Position numbers and translations under genes: made by a program | The notes under the pieces: generated by a model | Database searches by the model: none | The model's input: only the letters and a program-made list of their open reading frames with translations | What the model was told of the DNA's origin: nothing | NCBI RefSeq assembly: GCF_029855125.1 | Contig: NZ_CP123229.1 | Span: 930,001-994,000, forward strand | DNA: 64,000 nt | Direction: 5' to 3' | Source of the DNA: Methylocapsa sp. D3K7 | GTDB taxonomy: Bacteria; Pseudomonadota; Alphaproteobacteria; Rhizobiales; Beijerinckiaceae | Shown: positions 36,547-47,349 of the stretch, piece after piece | Position numbering within the stretch: position 1 is the first letter of the stretch | Layout of the letters: each line of letters opens with the position of its first letter

Positions 36547-37812
36547 ATGTCCGACACACCAGCGCAAGCGGGCCATCCAATTCATGACGTTGTGATCGTT
36601 GGGGGCGGGGCGGCCGGAATCGCCGCAGCTGCAAGCCTTCTCCGCCGCAAGCCAAATCTCGATATCGTTGTCATCGAGCCGCAAACGAAACACTATTATC
36701 AGCCGGGCTGGACGCTGGTCGGAGCTGGCGTTTTCCGTGCCGCAAGTACCGAAAGGGATGAAGCCGGCCTCATCCCTCGCCGCGCGAAATGGCTCAACGC
36801 CGCCGTTGCGGCTTTTGCCCCCGAGACGAATGAAGTTATTCTTGAGGATGGGAAGAGAATTGCTTATCGCGCGCTGGTCGCGGCGCCCGGCATCAAGCTT
36901 GATTGGGCAGCCATCGAAGGCCTCCCCGAAACGCTCGGCAAAAATGGCGTCACTTCCAATTACCGGTTCGACCTCGCGCCCTACACTTGGCAGCTCGTCC
37001 GAGAGTTTAGCGGCGGTCGCGCGCTGTTCACGCAGCCTCCGCTGCCGATCAAATGCGCGGGCGCTCCGCAGAAGGCGCTTTATCTCTCCTGCGATGAATG
37101 GTTCCGCAACGGCATTCTCAAAAATACAACCGTCGAGTTTCACAACGCGGGCGGCGTACTTTTCGGCGTCAAGGATTATGTTCCGGCGCTCATGGAATAC
37201 ATCAAGAAATATGGCGTGGCACTCAACTTCAATAGCCGCCTTGTCAAGATCGACGGTCCCGCCAAGACGGCTTGGTTCGAGGTGACGAAGGACGACAAGA
37301 AAGAGACGATCGCGCGCCAGTTCGATATGATTCACGTCTGTCCGCCGCAACTCGCACCGGACTTTGTCCGCGCTAGCCCCTTGGCCGACAAGGCAGGATG
37401 GATCGAGGTTAACCAAGACACATTGCAACATCCGCGTTTTGCCAATGTTTTCGGACTCGGAGATGCCTGCTCGGCGCCAAACGCCAAGACCGCCGCGGCG
37501 GCCCGCAAGCAAGCGCCGATTGTGGCCGAAAACGTTCTGTGTTTTCTCGCCGGGAAGGCCCCGCACTGCACCTATGATGGTTATGGATCATGTCCGTTGA
37601 CCGTGGAGCGTGGCAAGATCGTCTTCGCCGAATTTGGCTACGGCGGTAAATTGCTTCCGACCTTTCCCAAATGGCTGATCGACGGGACCCGGCCGCAACG
37701 GCTTCCCTGGCTCCTCAAGGAGAGGATACTGCCGCCGGTCTATTGGAAAGCGATGTTGAAGGGGCACGAGTGGTTGGCGCGGCCTTGGATCCAGCCCACC
37801 CCGCCATCCTAA
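36547..37812 (+). CDS. sqr: sulfide:quinone oxidoreductase
   Basis: 421 residues. FAD-binding VVIVGGGAAGIAAAASLLRR, then PQTKHYYQPGWTLVGAGVF, where type II SQRs show the same pattern, and two redox cysteines at 170 (PIKCAGAPQ) and 349 (YGSCPLTV). The third cysteine of type I enzymes is absent. It oxidises sulfide to persulfide and reduces quinone at the inner face of the membrane; its C-terminus (PQRLPWLLKERILPPVYWKA) is the amphipathic membrane anchor. Confidence 0.93.
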   Translation: MSDTPAQAGHPIHDVVIVGGGAAGIAAAASLLRRKPNLDIVVIEPQTKHYYQPGWTLVGAGVFRAASTERDEAGLIPRRAKWLNAAVAAFAPETNEVILEDGKRIAYRALVAAPGIKLDWAAIEGLPETLGKNGVTSNYRFDLAPYTWQLVREFSGGRALFTQPPLPIKCAGAPQKALYLSCDEWFRNGILKNTTVEFHNAGGVLFGVKDYVPALMEYIKKYGVALNFNSRLVKIDGPAKTAWFEVTKDDKKETIARQFDMIHVCPPQLAPDFVRASPLADKAGWIEVNQDTLQHPRFANVFGLGDACSAPNAKTAAAARKQAPIVAENVLCFLAGKAPHCTYDGYGSCPLTVERGKIVFAEFGYGGKLLPTFPKWLIDGTRPQRLPWLLKERILPPVYWKAMLKGHEWLARPWIQPTPPS

Positions 37813-37975
37813 TTTCGAGCCGCGGTCACTGTGCTCTTGCCAGCGTCCGCATGGGCGATCGGATTTGGAATGCGCCTTGGATCAACTCGCTGGGCACAAC
37901 GGTGCGACGGCGGTTCACACAAATATTTGCAAAGCGCTGTAGGTGCGGAACGATATAGGGCATTAGCGAGACCTC

Positions 37976-39079
37976 ATGAACACCGATCTTGATACGGACA
38001 CCGCCTCCGCGCAGGCGATTTTTCAGTCCTACGGCGGAATGGAAGGTTTGGCGGAGACATTCGCATTGCCAGCGCAGCCGCTCCCGGCCGGATGGCGCGC
38101 ATTTTTCTTCAGGATATATCCCGGCCTATTGGTGGCGGCGACGATCGCCCTGGCCGCCACATGGTTATCGCAACAGTACCGGTCGCCGGTCATGCTGTTC
38201 GCTCTTCTCTTCGGGATGACTTTTCACTTTCTGCACGAGGAAGGCCGCTGCGTGGCCGGGATCGAATTCTCATCGAAGGCGGTGTTACGGGTCGGCGTGG
38301 CTTTGCTGGGAGCCCGGATCACGGCGACGCAGATTCTCGAACTGGGAGGCATGCCGATCGCTACCGTGGTGGGAGGCATACTCAGCACCATTGCGCTCGG
38401 TGCCTTCGCGGCCCAGCGGCTAGGGTTAAGCCGCTCCTTTGGCGTGCTGTCCGGCGGCGCAGTCGGGATTTGCGGCGCCTCGGCGGCCCTCGCGATCGCT
38501 TCGGTCTTGCCCCGCACAAACGAAAGCGAAAGGGATACCATTCTCACGGTGGTGACGGTGACGGTGCTCTCCACCATCGCCATGATCGCCTATCCGCTGT
38601 TCGTGACATTGGTTGGCCTTGATCATGTTCATGCCGGCATCTTCCTTGGAGGCACCATCCATGACGTGGCCCAGGTGGTAGGCGCTGGCTATTCGATCTC
38701 GCCGCAGACAGGGGACGTTGCGACCTACGTCAAGCTCCTACGGGTCACCATGCTTCTGCCCGTGGTTTTCTCCATCGCCTTCGTTGTCGGCCGCAGAGGC
38801 AAGGGCGGCCAAGGCAGCACAAAGGCGAAGCTTCCACTTTTCTTGGTCGGCTTCGCCGGCCTCGTGGCCTTAAATAGCCTTGGTGTATTGCCCAAGTTCG
38901 CGAGCGATGCAGCCAATGAAGTGTCCCGCTGGTGCTTGGTCACCGCGATCGCGGCGCTGGGGATGAAGACTTCGTTCAAGGATCTTGCGGCGGTTGGGTG
39001 GAGGCCGATCGCATTGATGGTCCTCGAGACCGCTTGGATCGCGGCCGTTACATTCGTCGCGGTAAAGTTCGCCTATTAG
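37976..39079 (+). CDS. YeiH/YadS-type putative sulfate or sulfite exporter
   Basis: 367-residue membrane protein of family UPF0324 (PF03601), with about ten transmembrane segments. Signature region GGAVGICGASAALAIASVL. Members near sulfur genes are thought to export sulfate or sulfite. It is placed between SQR and the sulfite dehydrogenase, which supports that role. The N-terminus has a 30-residue acidic extension. Confidence 0.88.
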   Translation: MNTDLDTDTASAQAIFQSYGGMEGLAETFALPAQPLPAGWRAFFFRIYPGLLVAATIALAATWLSQQYRSPVMLFALLFGMTFHFLHEEGRCVAGIEFSSKAVLRVGVALLGARITATQILELGGMPIATVVGGILSTIALGAFAAQRLGLSRSFGVLSGGAVGICGASAALAIASVLPRTNESERDTILTVVTVTVLSTIAMIAYPLFVTLVGLDHVHAGIFLGGTIHDVAQVVGAGYSISPQTGDVATYVKLLRVTMLLPVVFSIAFVVGRRGKGGQGSTKAKLPLFLVGFAGLVALNSLGVLPKFASDAANEVSRWCLVTAIAALGMKTSFKDLAAVGWRPIALMVLETAWIAAVTFVAVKFAY

Positions 39080-39254
39080 GTATGCTTGTCTCTTATCGTC
39101 GTCATCATTGTCTTGAGCCAACCTGTCATCGACCGCGCCAGCAAAAACGAACTGGGACACGACCTCGATTGCAGGTTGGACGGATTTGAAAAATGCGGGT
39201 ACAAATTCCAAAAAAAGTCTCCTTCAATCGGCGAGCGAGGGTGGACACAAAATC

Positions 39255-40472
39255 ATGATAAACAAACGATCCCTTCTCAGCGGAGCGGGAGGCACGCTCG
39301 CCGGCGCCGCTCTAGCGAAACTTAGTCTCCCTTTTGCTGCCTACGCCGATGACACCACCAGCCTTCCTTTCGTCAATGGCGACCGCCCCCTGGCGCGCTA
39401 CCCTGGTAAGCGGCCGCTCATTCGCCTGACCGCGCGCCCGCCGCAGCTCGAGACTCCATTTTCGGTGTTCAACGAAAATGTGCTCACCCCGAATGACGCT
39501 TTCTTCGTGCGCTATCATTTGGCTGGCATTCCGCTTTCCATTGATCCCGACGCCTTTCGCATCGAGGTGAAAGGCAAGGTCGACCATCCCTTGTCATTAT
39601 CCTTGACCGATCTAAAGACCGGCTTTGAGGCGGTCGAAATCGTTGCCGTCAATCAATGCTCAGGGAACAGCCGCGGATTCTTTGAACCTCGTGTGGCGGG
39701 CGGCCAACTTGCGAACGGCGCCATGGGCAATGCCCGCTGGCGCGGGGTTCCACTCAGGGCAGTTCTCGACAAGGCCGGCATTCAGGCTGGGAGCCATCAG
39801 GTCACCTTCAACGGTCTCGACGAGCCTGTGCTTCCCGATACGCCTGACTTCATCAAGGCTCTCGACATTGATCACGCCACGGATGGCGAGGTCATGATCG
39901 CCTACGCCATGAATGGGGAGGACCTGCCCTGGCTCAATGGCTATCCCGCGCGGCTTATCGTGCCTGGTTACTACGGCACCTACTGGGTGAAGCACCTGGA
40001 CGAGATCACCGTGATCGACGGTATCTTCGACGGGTTTTGGATGAAGACCGCTTATCGCATCCCCGACAATACCTGCGCTTGCACCGAGCCAGGCCAGGCG
40101 GCCGCCGCGACCGTGCCCATCAAACGCCTCGCCGTCCGATCATTCATCACGAATCTGGTCGACGGTGCCAAGGTTAACGCAAAAGCAGAGACGCTCGTAA
40201 AGGGTATTGCCTTCGATGGCGGCTACGGAATCACAGAGGTTTCGCTGTCGAGCGACGAAGGACAGACCTGGAGCATGGCGAAACTTGGTCTCGATCTTGG
40301 CCGTTATTCGTTCCGGGAATGGCAGACCTCCGTGAGGCTCCCAGAAGGCAAGCATGAGCTGAAGGTGCGCGCGATCAACCGCATCGGCCAGTCTCAGCCT
40401 GTGGCAGCTTTGTGGAACCCCGCCGGCTATATGCGCAACGTCGTCGAAACGGTGCATGTGCAGGCGGCCTGA
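39255..40472 (+). CDS. sorA: SorA-like sulfite:cytochrome c oxidoreductase, molybdopterin subunit
   Basis: 405 residues from ATG 39255; a longer frame (39186) adds a leader before the signal. Signal peptide KRSLLSGAGGTLAGAALAKL resembles a Tat signal but has only one arginine. The molybdenum ligand is Cys135 in AVNQCSGNSRG; the C-terminal Mo-cofactor dimerisation domain follows (about 280-400). It oxidises sulfite to sulfate in the periplasm and gives electrons to the cytochrome encoded next. Confidence 0.9.
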   Translation: MINKRSLLSGAGGTLAGAALAKLSLPFAAYADDTTSLPFVNGDRPLARYPGKRPLIRLTARPPQLETPFSVFNENVLTPNDAFFVRYHLAGIPLSIDPDAFRIEVKGKVDHPLSLSLTDLKTGFEAVEIVAVNQCSGNSRGFFEPRVAGGQLANGAMGNARWRGVPLRAVLDKAGIQAGSHQVTFNGLDEPVLPDTPDFIKALDIDHATDGEVMIAYAMNGEDLPWLNGYPARLIVPGYYGTYWVKHLDEITVIDGIFDGFWMKTAYRIPDNTCACTEPGQAAAATVPIKRLAVRSFITNLVDGAKVNAKAETLVKGIAFDGGYGITEVSLSSDEGQTWSMAKLGLDLGRYSFREWQTSVRLPEGKHELKVRAINRIGQSQPVAALWNPAGYMRNVVETVHVQAA

Positions 40473-40486
40473 GAGTGCGTGCGAAT

Positions 40487-40798
40487 ATGCGGATGCCACT
40501 CTTTTCCTCGCATACCGTCTTGGCTGCCGTTGTGCTGATAATGGCGAGCATGAGTTACGCCAGAGCCGCGACCTATACGCTTCCCGAAGAGACCCCCACT
40601 TTGCGGCCTGGGCCCGGCGTCGAAGCGGCACAGAACTGCCTGACGTGTCACTCGATTGACTACGTCAGCACGCAACCGCCGAACCGTACCAAAGCGTTCT
40701 GGGAGGCCGAGGTCTCAAAGATGATCAAGGCCTACCATGCACCAATCAACGACGAGGACGCGAAGACCATCGTGAATTATCTCGCCAAGATCTACTGA
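40487..40798 (+). CDS. sorB: SorB-like cytochrome c subunit
   Basis: 103 residues from ATG 40487, with signal peptide (HTVLAAVVLIMASMSYARA) and heme motif CLTCH in EAAQNCLTCHSIDYV. Methionine ligand candidate in SKMIKAYHAPI. It accepts electrons from SorA and passes them to the oxidase chain. It lies 14 bases after sorA, the same arrangement as sorAB of Starkeya. Confidence 0.9.
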   Translation: MRMPLFSSHTVLAAVVLIMASMSYARAATYTLPEETPTLRPGPGVEAAQNCLTCHSIDYVSTQPPNRTKAFWEAEVSKMIKAYHAPINDEDAKTIVNYLAKIY

Positions 40799-41223
40799 GG
40801 AAGCTATTGGATAGGGCGGCATTGTCTTCCACGATCCAACGCGGGCATGAGCGGTGTGTAGTCTTACTCGTCGCGCCTCTCAGGTTCCAGTGAACCTTCT
40901 CTAAATTTCAATGAGGATAGAGCCCTGATCCAAGGCGCGAGGATTGCCTGGCCGTTTGCCGCCCAGGCGGTGCTTATCGGCCGATTTCCCGCCATAGCCC
41001 GATAAAAAAGGTGAAACGTGTCTAGCACAGCGGGGTTGGCAATGCGTGAGCGTTAACAGGGACTTGTGGCTTCATCTGACCGCAATGGGAACGGCCCGAA
41101 CGTGGCCGGGCCATTGTCCCTCGTCCGCCCACTTGATTAGTGAAACTACCATAAATATAGACTAGTCCCCTCCCCTCATGCAAAAGGCCTTTCGTCCGCC
41201 GCGAGGCGAAGGAACCAGGATCA
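40799..41223. other. intergenic region after sorB
   Basis: 425 bases without a supportable gene. It contains a GC-rich hairpin, GGCCCG-N8-CGGGCC at 41093-41112 without a T run, and the inverted pair TTATCGG/CCGATAA around 40975-41006. One of these may end the sulfide operon transcript. Confidence 0.4.
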
Positions 41224-42691
<1,468 letters not shown>

Positions 42692-42728
42692 AACTTGGCC
42701 ATTTGGCTGTGCCGGCGAGGGAGAGAAT

Positions 42729-43229
42729 ATGCACCGCGTCGCACTTTATGCGGGGTCGTTCGACCCGCTGACCAACGGGCATGTCGATATCATCGAACGC
42801 GCCGGAGCTTTGTGCGACGCGCTTATCGTGGCGATCGGCACTCATCCCGGCAAGGCTCCAATGTTCAGCACTACCGAGCGAGCCTCCCTTCTTGAGGCGG
42901 TGTTCAAGGATCTTACCGGGGCTCCCGCGTGCAAGCTTTCGGTGCGCATGTTTTCCGGTCTCGCGGTCGATGCCGCGCGCGCCGCCGGGGCGAGCCTGCT
43001 GCTGCGCGGCCTTCGCGATGGCACCGACCTTGATGACGAGATGCGCATGGCGGCGATGAACGCCGTGATGGCGCCGGAAATCAAAACGGTGTTTTTGGCC
43101 GCTTCGCCGCCGGTTCGTCACATTAGCGCGACATTGGTGCGGCAGATCGCCGGGCTCGGCGGCGACGTGTCGGCCTTCGTACCCGCCGCGGTCGCGCAAG
43201 CGCTCGTCAACCGGAGAGCGGCGGGATGA
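42729..43229 (+). CDS. coaD: phosphopantetheine adenylyltransferase
   Basis: 166 residues. Nucleotide-binding [16 protein letters not shown], phosphate-binding [19 protein letters not shown], and C-terminal [11 protein letters not shown]. It catalyses the penultimate step of coenzyme A synthesis. Starts the conserved alphaproteobacterial row coaD-ppi-ppi-queA-tgt. Confidence 0.96.
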   Translation: MHRVALYAGSFDPLTNGHVDIIERAGALCDALIVAIGTHPGKAPMFSTTERASLLEAVFKDLTGAPACKLSVRMFSGLAVDAARAAGASLLLRGLRDGTDLDDEMRMAAMNAVMAPEIKTVFLAASPPVRHISATLVRQIAGLGGDVSAFVPAAVAQALVNRRAAG

Positions 43230-43270
43230 TCTCGTTTCTCAATTTTTACCTATGCAAAGGATCGAACCGA

Positions 43271-43879
43271 ATGACGTTTTACCCGAGAATGATTGGCGCG
43301 AGCTTGGCTTTAAGCTTGGTGTTCGGCTGCGCCGCGTTTGAAAGCGCGGTGACCGCCGCACAGGCGGAAGACGCGCAAAAGCAAGACCCGCAAAAACAAG
43401 ACCTCAAGAACACGATTTATCTGGATACCAAGGATGGCCGGATCACGATCCTGCTGCGGCCTGATCTCGCGCCCAAGCATGTGGCCCAAATCGAAACCCT
43501 GACCAAGAAAGGCTTCTATAACGGCCTCGTCTTCCACCGGGTGATCGACGGATTCATGGCGCAAACCGGCGATCCCACCGGCACCGGTACTGGCAAATCG
43601 GATCTGCCGGATATTCCGGCTGAATTTTCCGGCGAGTCCTTCAAGCGCGGCACCGTCGGCATGGCCCGCTCGCAAGATCCGGATTCGGCCAATTCGCAAT
43701 TCTTCATCTGCTTCGCCGACGCTTCCTTCCTCAACCACAAATACACAGTCGTCGGCCAAGTGATCAGTGGCATGGATGTCTTGGACAAAATCAAGAAGGG
43801 CTCGAAGGAAGACAACGGCGCCGTAACCGCTCCAGATAAGATCATCAAGATGCAGATTGCGGGTGCGGCCAAGAAATAG
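43271..43879 (+). CDS. exported cyclophilin-type peptidyl-prolyl isomerase
   Basis: 202 residues from ATG 43271, with signal sequence RMIGASLALSLVFGCAAFES; the cysteine could be a lipobox, although phenylalanine before glycine is atypical. The active site contains VFHRVIDGFMAQTGDP and NSQFFICFADASFLNHKYT. A start at 43226 overlapping coaD is possible but puts 15 residues before the signal. Assists protein folding in the periplasm. Confidence 0.88.
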   Translation: MTFYPRMIGASLALSLVFGCAAFESAVTAAQAEDAQKQDPQKQDLKNTIYLDTKDGRITILLRPDLAPKHVAQIETLTKKGFYNGLVFHRVIDGFMAQTGDPTGTGTGKSDLPDIPAEFSGESFKRGTVGMARSQDPDSANSQFFICFADASFLNHKYTVVGQVISGMDVLDKIKKGSKEDNGAVTAPDKIIKMQIAGAAKK

Positions 43880-44534
43880 CCAAATCACGAGCTTTGCCGG
43901 AAAGAGTCCACGATTTTCGTGTGTCAGTTTACAATTCAAATCAGTCAGTAACAAAATGTGAAACACTCCGATCCCCGCCATGGCGGCGGGGTTCACGGGC
44001 TTCTATTTGGAATCACATCGGTTTCTCGCTAAAGCACTTTTTGTCGCGGCCGAGTGGACACTTTGTCATGGCCCAGATGGGGGATGCGTAGGCGCTGCGG
44101 TAACGGCATAGTCATCCCACGGTCAGGATGACAATCGAATAGCAACTTCATTGAGATGCGAACCGGTTGCCGCGTTCCTGATCACCGCAACCGCGGTGAT
44201 GTTGGGGTGCTGGTAAATAGGTCCAAAATTTTATTGATTTGACCAATCGATAGGAACCCATTCCCGCGCGTCAGCCAGCAGACGCGTGGGAATTTTATTT
44301 TCAACTTGGGAACAATGCCTCTCAGGCTCCCGCCAATCCGCGGTGCCACTCTGTGTGAGCCTGGCTTGTAAGCGTCAGCATCGCCACTTCAGAGCCCTCT
44401 CCAAATTCCCTACTGGCGCAATGCCCATATTCATGGCCTTCCAGCCGGTTGCCAGTCGAAAACCCTTCACGCGGTTTACCTTGGGCCGCGCATCGGCTAT
44501 GGCAGGGCCTGAAAAATTCAACCGGGAGACCAGA
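43880..44534. other. intergenic region between the two cyclophilin genes
   Basis: 655 bases. It holds a GC hairpin CCCCGCC-ATGGC-GGCGGGG at 43974-43992, a likely stem of a terminator without T run, and otherwise no gene I can support. The open frame extending left from the second cyclophilin to 44286 lacks conserved features. Confidence 0.5.
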
Positions 44535-44990
44535 ATGACCGAGGCGGGGAACACGCTCACATTGGAGACTACGCAAGGACCGGTCGTCATCGCATTGCGG
44601 CCAGATCTCGCGCCCGCCCATATCGCGCATATCAAAAAACTGACCGAAGAAAAATTCTACGACGGCGTCGTCTTTCATCGCGTCATTGAGGGATTCATGG
44701 CGCAGACCGGCTGTCCGCATGGAACAGGCACGGGCGGCTCGAAGTATCCCAATCTCAAGGCCGAGTTTAGTAGCGAACCGCATGTTCGGGGCACCTGCTC
44801 GATGGCCCGCGCCCAGGACCCGAATTCCGCCAATTCGCAATTCTTTATTTGTTTCGGCGACGCGCGCTTTCTCGACAAGCAATATACCGTGTGGGGAAAG
44901 GTCACATCGGGCATGGAAAATGTCGATAAGATCAAGCGCGGCGAACCCGTCCGCGATCCCGACAAGATCATTTCCGCGACGGTCAGCTGA
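44535..44990 (+). CDS. cytosolic cyclophilin-type peptidyl-prolyl isomerase
   Basis: 151 residues from ATG 44535, preceded by GGGAG. It begins directly with the cyclophilin fold (TLTLETTQGPVVIALRPDLA) and contains VFHRVIEGFMAQTGCPHG and NSQFFICFGDARFLDKQYT. No signal peptide, so it is the cytosolic sister of the exported enzyme upstream. Confidence 0.92.
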   Translation: MTEAGNTLTLETTQGPVVIALRPDLAPAHIAHIKKLTEEKFYDGVVFHRVIEGFMAQTGCPHGTGTGGSKYPNLKAEFSSEPHVRGTCSMARAQDPNSANSQFFICFGDARFLDKQYTVWGKVTSGMENVDKIKRGEPVRDPDKIISATVS

Positions 44991-45103
44991 AGCGGCATTC
45001 CGGCACGTGCCGCCCGGGGGCGGCGCGGGCGGTTTCCCGGTGAGGGCGAAGGCGCTGACCGAAGATCGCGCGATCGCCGGAACACGGCCAAAAAGCATTC
45101 CTC

Positions 45104-46186
45104 ATGCGCGTCGATCTCTTCGATTTCGATCTGCCGCCCGAACGTATTGCATTACGCCCAGCCGAACCGCGCGATGCGGCACGGCTCCTCATCGTCCGGC
45201 CGGGTCGCGCAGCCCGGTTCGAGGATCGCGCAATCCTCGACCTGCCGCAACAATTCCAGCCTGGCGACGTCTTCGTTGTAAATGATACGCGAGTCATTCC
45301 GGCGCGGTTGCGCGGGTCTCGGGTCCGTGGCCTCGCTTCGGCCCAGATTGAAGCGACCTTGATCGAGCGTGAAGACGAGGCTTCCTGGCGGGCCTTCGCG
45401 CGGCCTGGCAAGAAGCTCAAAGACGGCGAAATCATTCGCTTCACCGCCAGCAATAGCGCCGAACATCTCGACGCCGAAGTCGTTTCAAAAGGCGGCGACG
45501 GTGAAATTGTGCTGAAATTCGCGCTCCTGGGCGAAGCGCTCGACAGCGCCATCGAACGGATCGGGCAAATGCCCCTGCCCCCTTATATTTCGAGCCGCCG
45601 CAGGGCCGACCAAAGGGACGAGCACGACTATCAGACTTTGTTCGCGGAAAAATCCGGCGCCGTCGCGGCGCCGACCGCCAGCCTCCATTTCACGCCACGG
45701 CTTCTTGCCGCGCTTGAAGCCCGGGGCGTCACCCTTCAAAAAGTGACACTTCATGTGGGCGCGGGCACTTTCCTGCCCGTCAAGACGGGCGATACGAGCG
45801 GCCACACCATGCATTCCGAATGGGGCGAGGTTACACAGGCGACGGCCAATGTCTTGAACCACGCGCGCGCCGGCGGCGGACGCATCGTCGCTGTGGGAAC
45901 GACGTGTCTCAGAATACTCGAAACGGCGGCGGCGAACGGGAGGATCGAGTCATTTTCTGGCAAAACATCGATCTTCATCACACCGGGGTATAAGTTCAGG
46001 GCGGCCGATGTGCTGTTGACCAATTTCCACCTGCCACGCTCGACATTGTTCATGCTTGCCGCCGCCTTTTCAGGTTTGCCTACCATGCGAGCCGCCTACG
46101 CCCACGCGATCGCGGAACACTATAGGTTCTATAGTTATGGCGATGCCTGCCTGCTGTTCCCAGCCGGTGCGGAGGAAACCGTATGA
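45104..46186 (+). CDS. queA: QueA, S-adenosylmethionine:tRNA ribosyltransferase-isomerase
   Basis: 360 residues. Opening [19 protein letters not shown] and motifs [27 protein letters not shown] and [19 protein letters not shown]. It converts preQ1 in tRNA to epoxyqueuosine using the ribosyl of SAM. The stop overlaps the tgt start (ATGA). Confidence 0.97.
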   Translation: MRVDLFDFDLPPERIALRPAEPRDAARLLIVRPGRAARFEDRAILDLPQQFQPGDVFVVNDTRVIPARLRGSRVRGLASAQIEATLIEREDEASWRAFARPGKKLKDGEIIRFTASNSAEHLDAEVVSKGGDGEIVLKFALLGEALDSAIERIGQMPLPPYISSRRRADQRDEHDYQTLFAEKSGAVAAPTASLHFTPRLLAALEARGVTLQKVTLHVGAGTFLPVKTGDTSGHTMHSEWGEVTQATANVLNHARAGGGRIVAVGTTCLRILETAAANGRIESFSGKTSIFITPGYKFRAADVLLTNFHLPRSTLFMLAAAFSGLPTMRAAYAHAIAEHYRFYSYGDACLLFPAGAEETV

Positions 46187-47316
46187 CGGAGGCTTTCCGC
46201 TTTGAGATTACTGGCGTTAACGGAGACGCGCGCACCGGCGCCATCTCAACGCCCAGGGGAACGATCCGCACACCAGCTTTCATGCCAGTCGGCACGGCGG
46301 CCACCGTCAAGGCGATGCATCCTGAGCGGGTCAGAGAAATCGGCGCCGATGTCGTTCTCGCCAACACCTATCATCTCATGCTGCGGCCCGGCGCGGAGCG
46401 AATCGCGGCGCTCGGCGGCCTGCATGAATTCATGAACTGGCCGTGGCCGATCCTGACCGACTCGGGCGGCTTTCAGGTCATGTCGCTCGCCAAGCTCCGC
46501 AAGCTTGACGACGATGGGGTCACATTTCAGTCCCACATCGACGGCGCCAATCATCGGCTAACCCCGGAACGGGCAATGCAGATTCAAGATTTGCTCGGCT
46601 CCGACATCGAGATGCAGTTCGACGAATGCGTCAAACTTCCCTGCCCCGAAACGGAGGCGCGCCGGGCCATGCTCTTGTCGCTGAAATGGGCAGAGCGCTC
46701 GAAGACGGCGTTTGTTGAAAAGCCCGGCCGAGCGCTGTTCGGGATTGTTCAGGGCGGCGACGTGGAATCCCTACGGGTGGACAGCGCCAAGGCGCTCGCG
46801 GACATGCGGTTTGACGGCTACGCACTGGGCGGCCTTGCCGTCGGGGAACCGCAAGCCATCATGCTCGCGATGATCACCTGCGTGCTGCCTTGGCTGCCCG
46901 AGGCAAAACCCCGCTATCTCATGGGCGTCGGCACACCCGACGATCTCATCGAAGCCGTGCGGCGCGGCATCGACATGTTCGATTGCGTCCTGCCGACCCG
47001 CGCTGGACGCCATGGCCTTGCCTACACACGGGCGGGACGCCTCAATCTGCGCAACGCCCGTCATGCGGACGATGCCTCCCCCGTCGATTCTTTGTCGTCC
47101 AGCGCGGCGGCGCGGACCTATTCCCGCGCCTATCTGCATCACCTCGTCAAGGCGGGCGAGATTCTCGCCATGATGCTGCTGACCGAAATCAATCTCGCCT
47201 ATTATCAGGATCTGATGGCGGACATGCGCCGCGCCATTGCGGCTGGATGTTTTGGCGAGTTTTGCGACATGACGAAAATGGCCTGGCAGAGCGGCGAGAC
47301 GAGCATCAAAAGCTAG
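46183..47316 (+). CDS. tgt: tRNA-guanine transglycosylase
   Basis: 377 residues. [18 protein letters not shown] with the substrate aspartate, [15 protein letters not shown] and [15 protein letters not shown] with the catalytic aspartate. In classical Tgt, zinc is bound by a CxCxxC motif plus a His late in the chain; here that region reads [27 protein letters not shown]. Cysteines are replaced by S/D, so the zinc site appears lost. Exchanges guanine-34 for preQ1. Confidence 0.94.
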   Translation: MTEAFRFEITGVNGDARTGAISTPRGTIRTPAFMPVGTAATVKAMHPERVREIGADVVLANTYHLMLRPGAERIAALGGLHEFMNWPWPILTDSGGFQVMSLAKLRKLDDDGVTFQSHIDGANHRLTPERAMQIQDLLGSDIEMQFDECVKLPCPETEARRAMLLSLKWAERSKTAFVEKPGRALFGIVQGGDVESLRVDSAKALADMRFDGYALGGLAVGEPQAIMLAMITCVLPWLPEAKPRYLMGVGTPDDLIEAVRRGIDMFDCVLPTRAGRHGLAYTRAGRLNLRNARHADDASPVDSLSSSAAARTYSRAYLHHLVKAGEILAMMLLTEINLAYYQDLMADMRRAIAAGCFGEFCDMTKMAWQSGETSIKS

Positions 47317-47349
47317 TCCCGCGGCCGCCAGTCAGCGCGCTTTCGGATC

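Noticed and set aside
36208..37566. 452-residue open frame on the minus strand
   Set aside because: Antisense of SQR; no family features.
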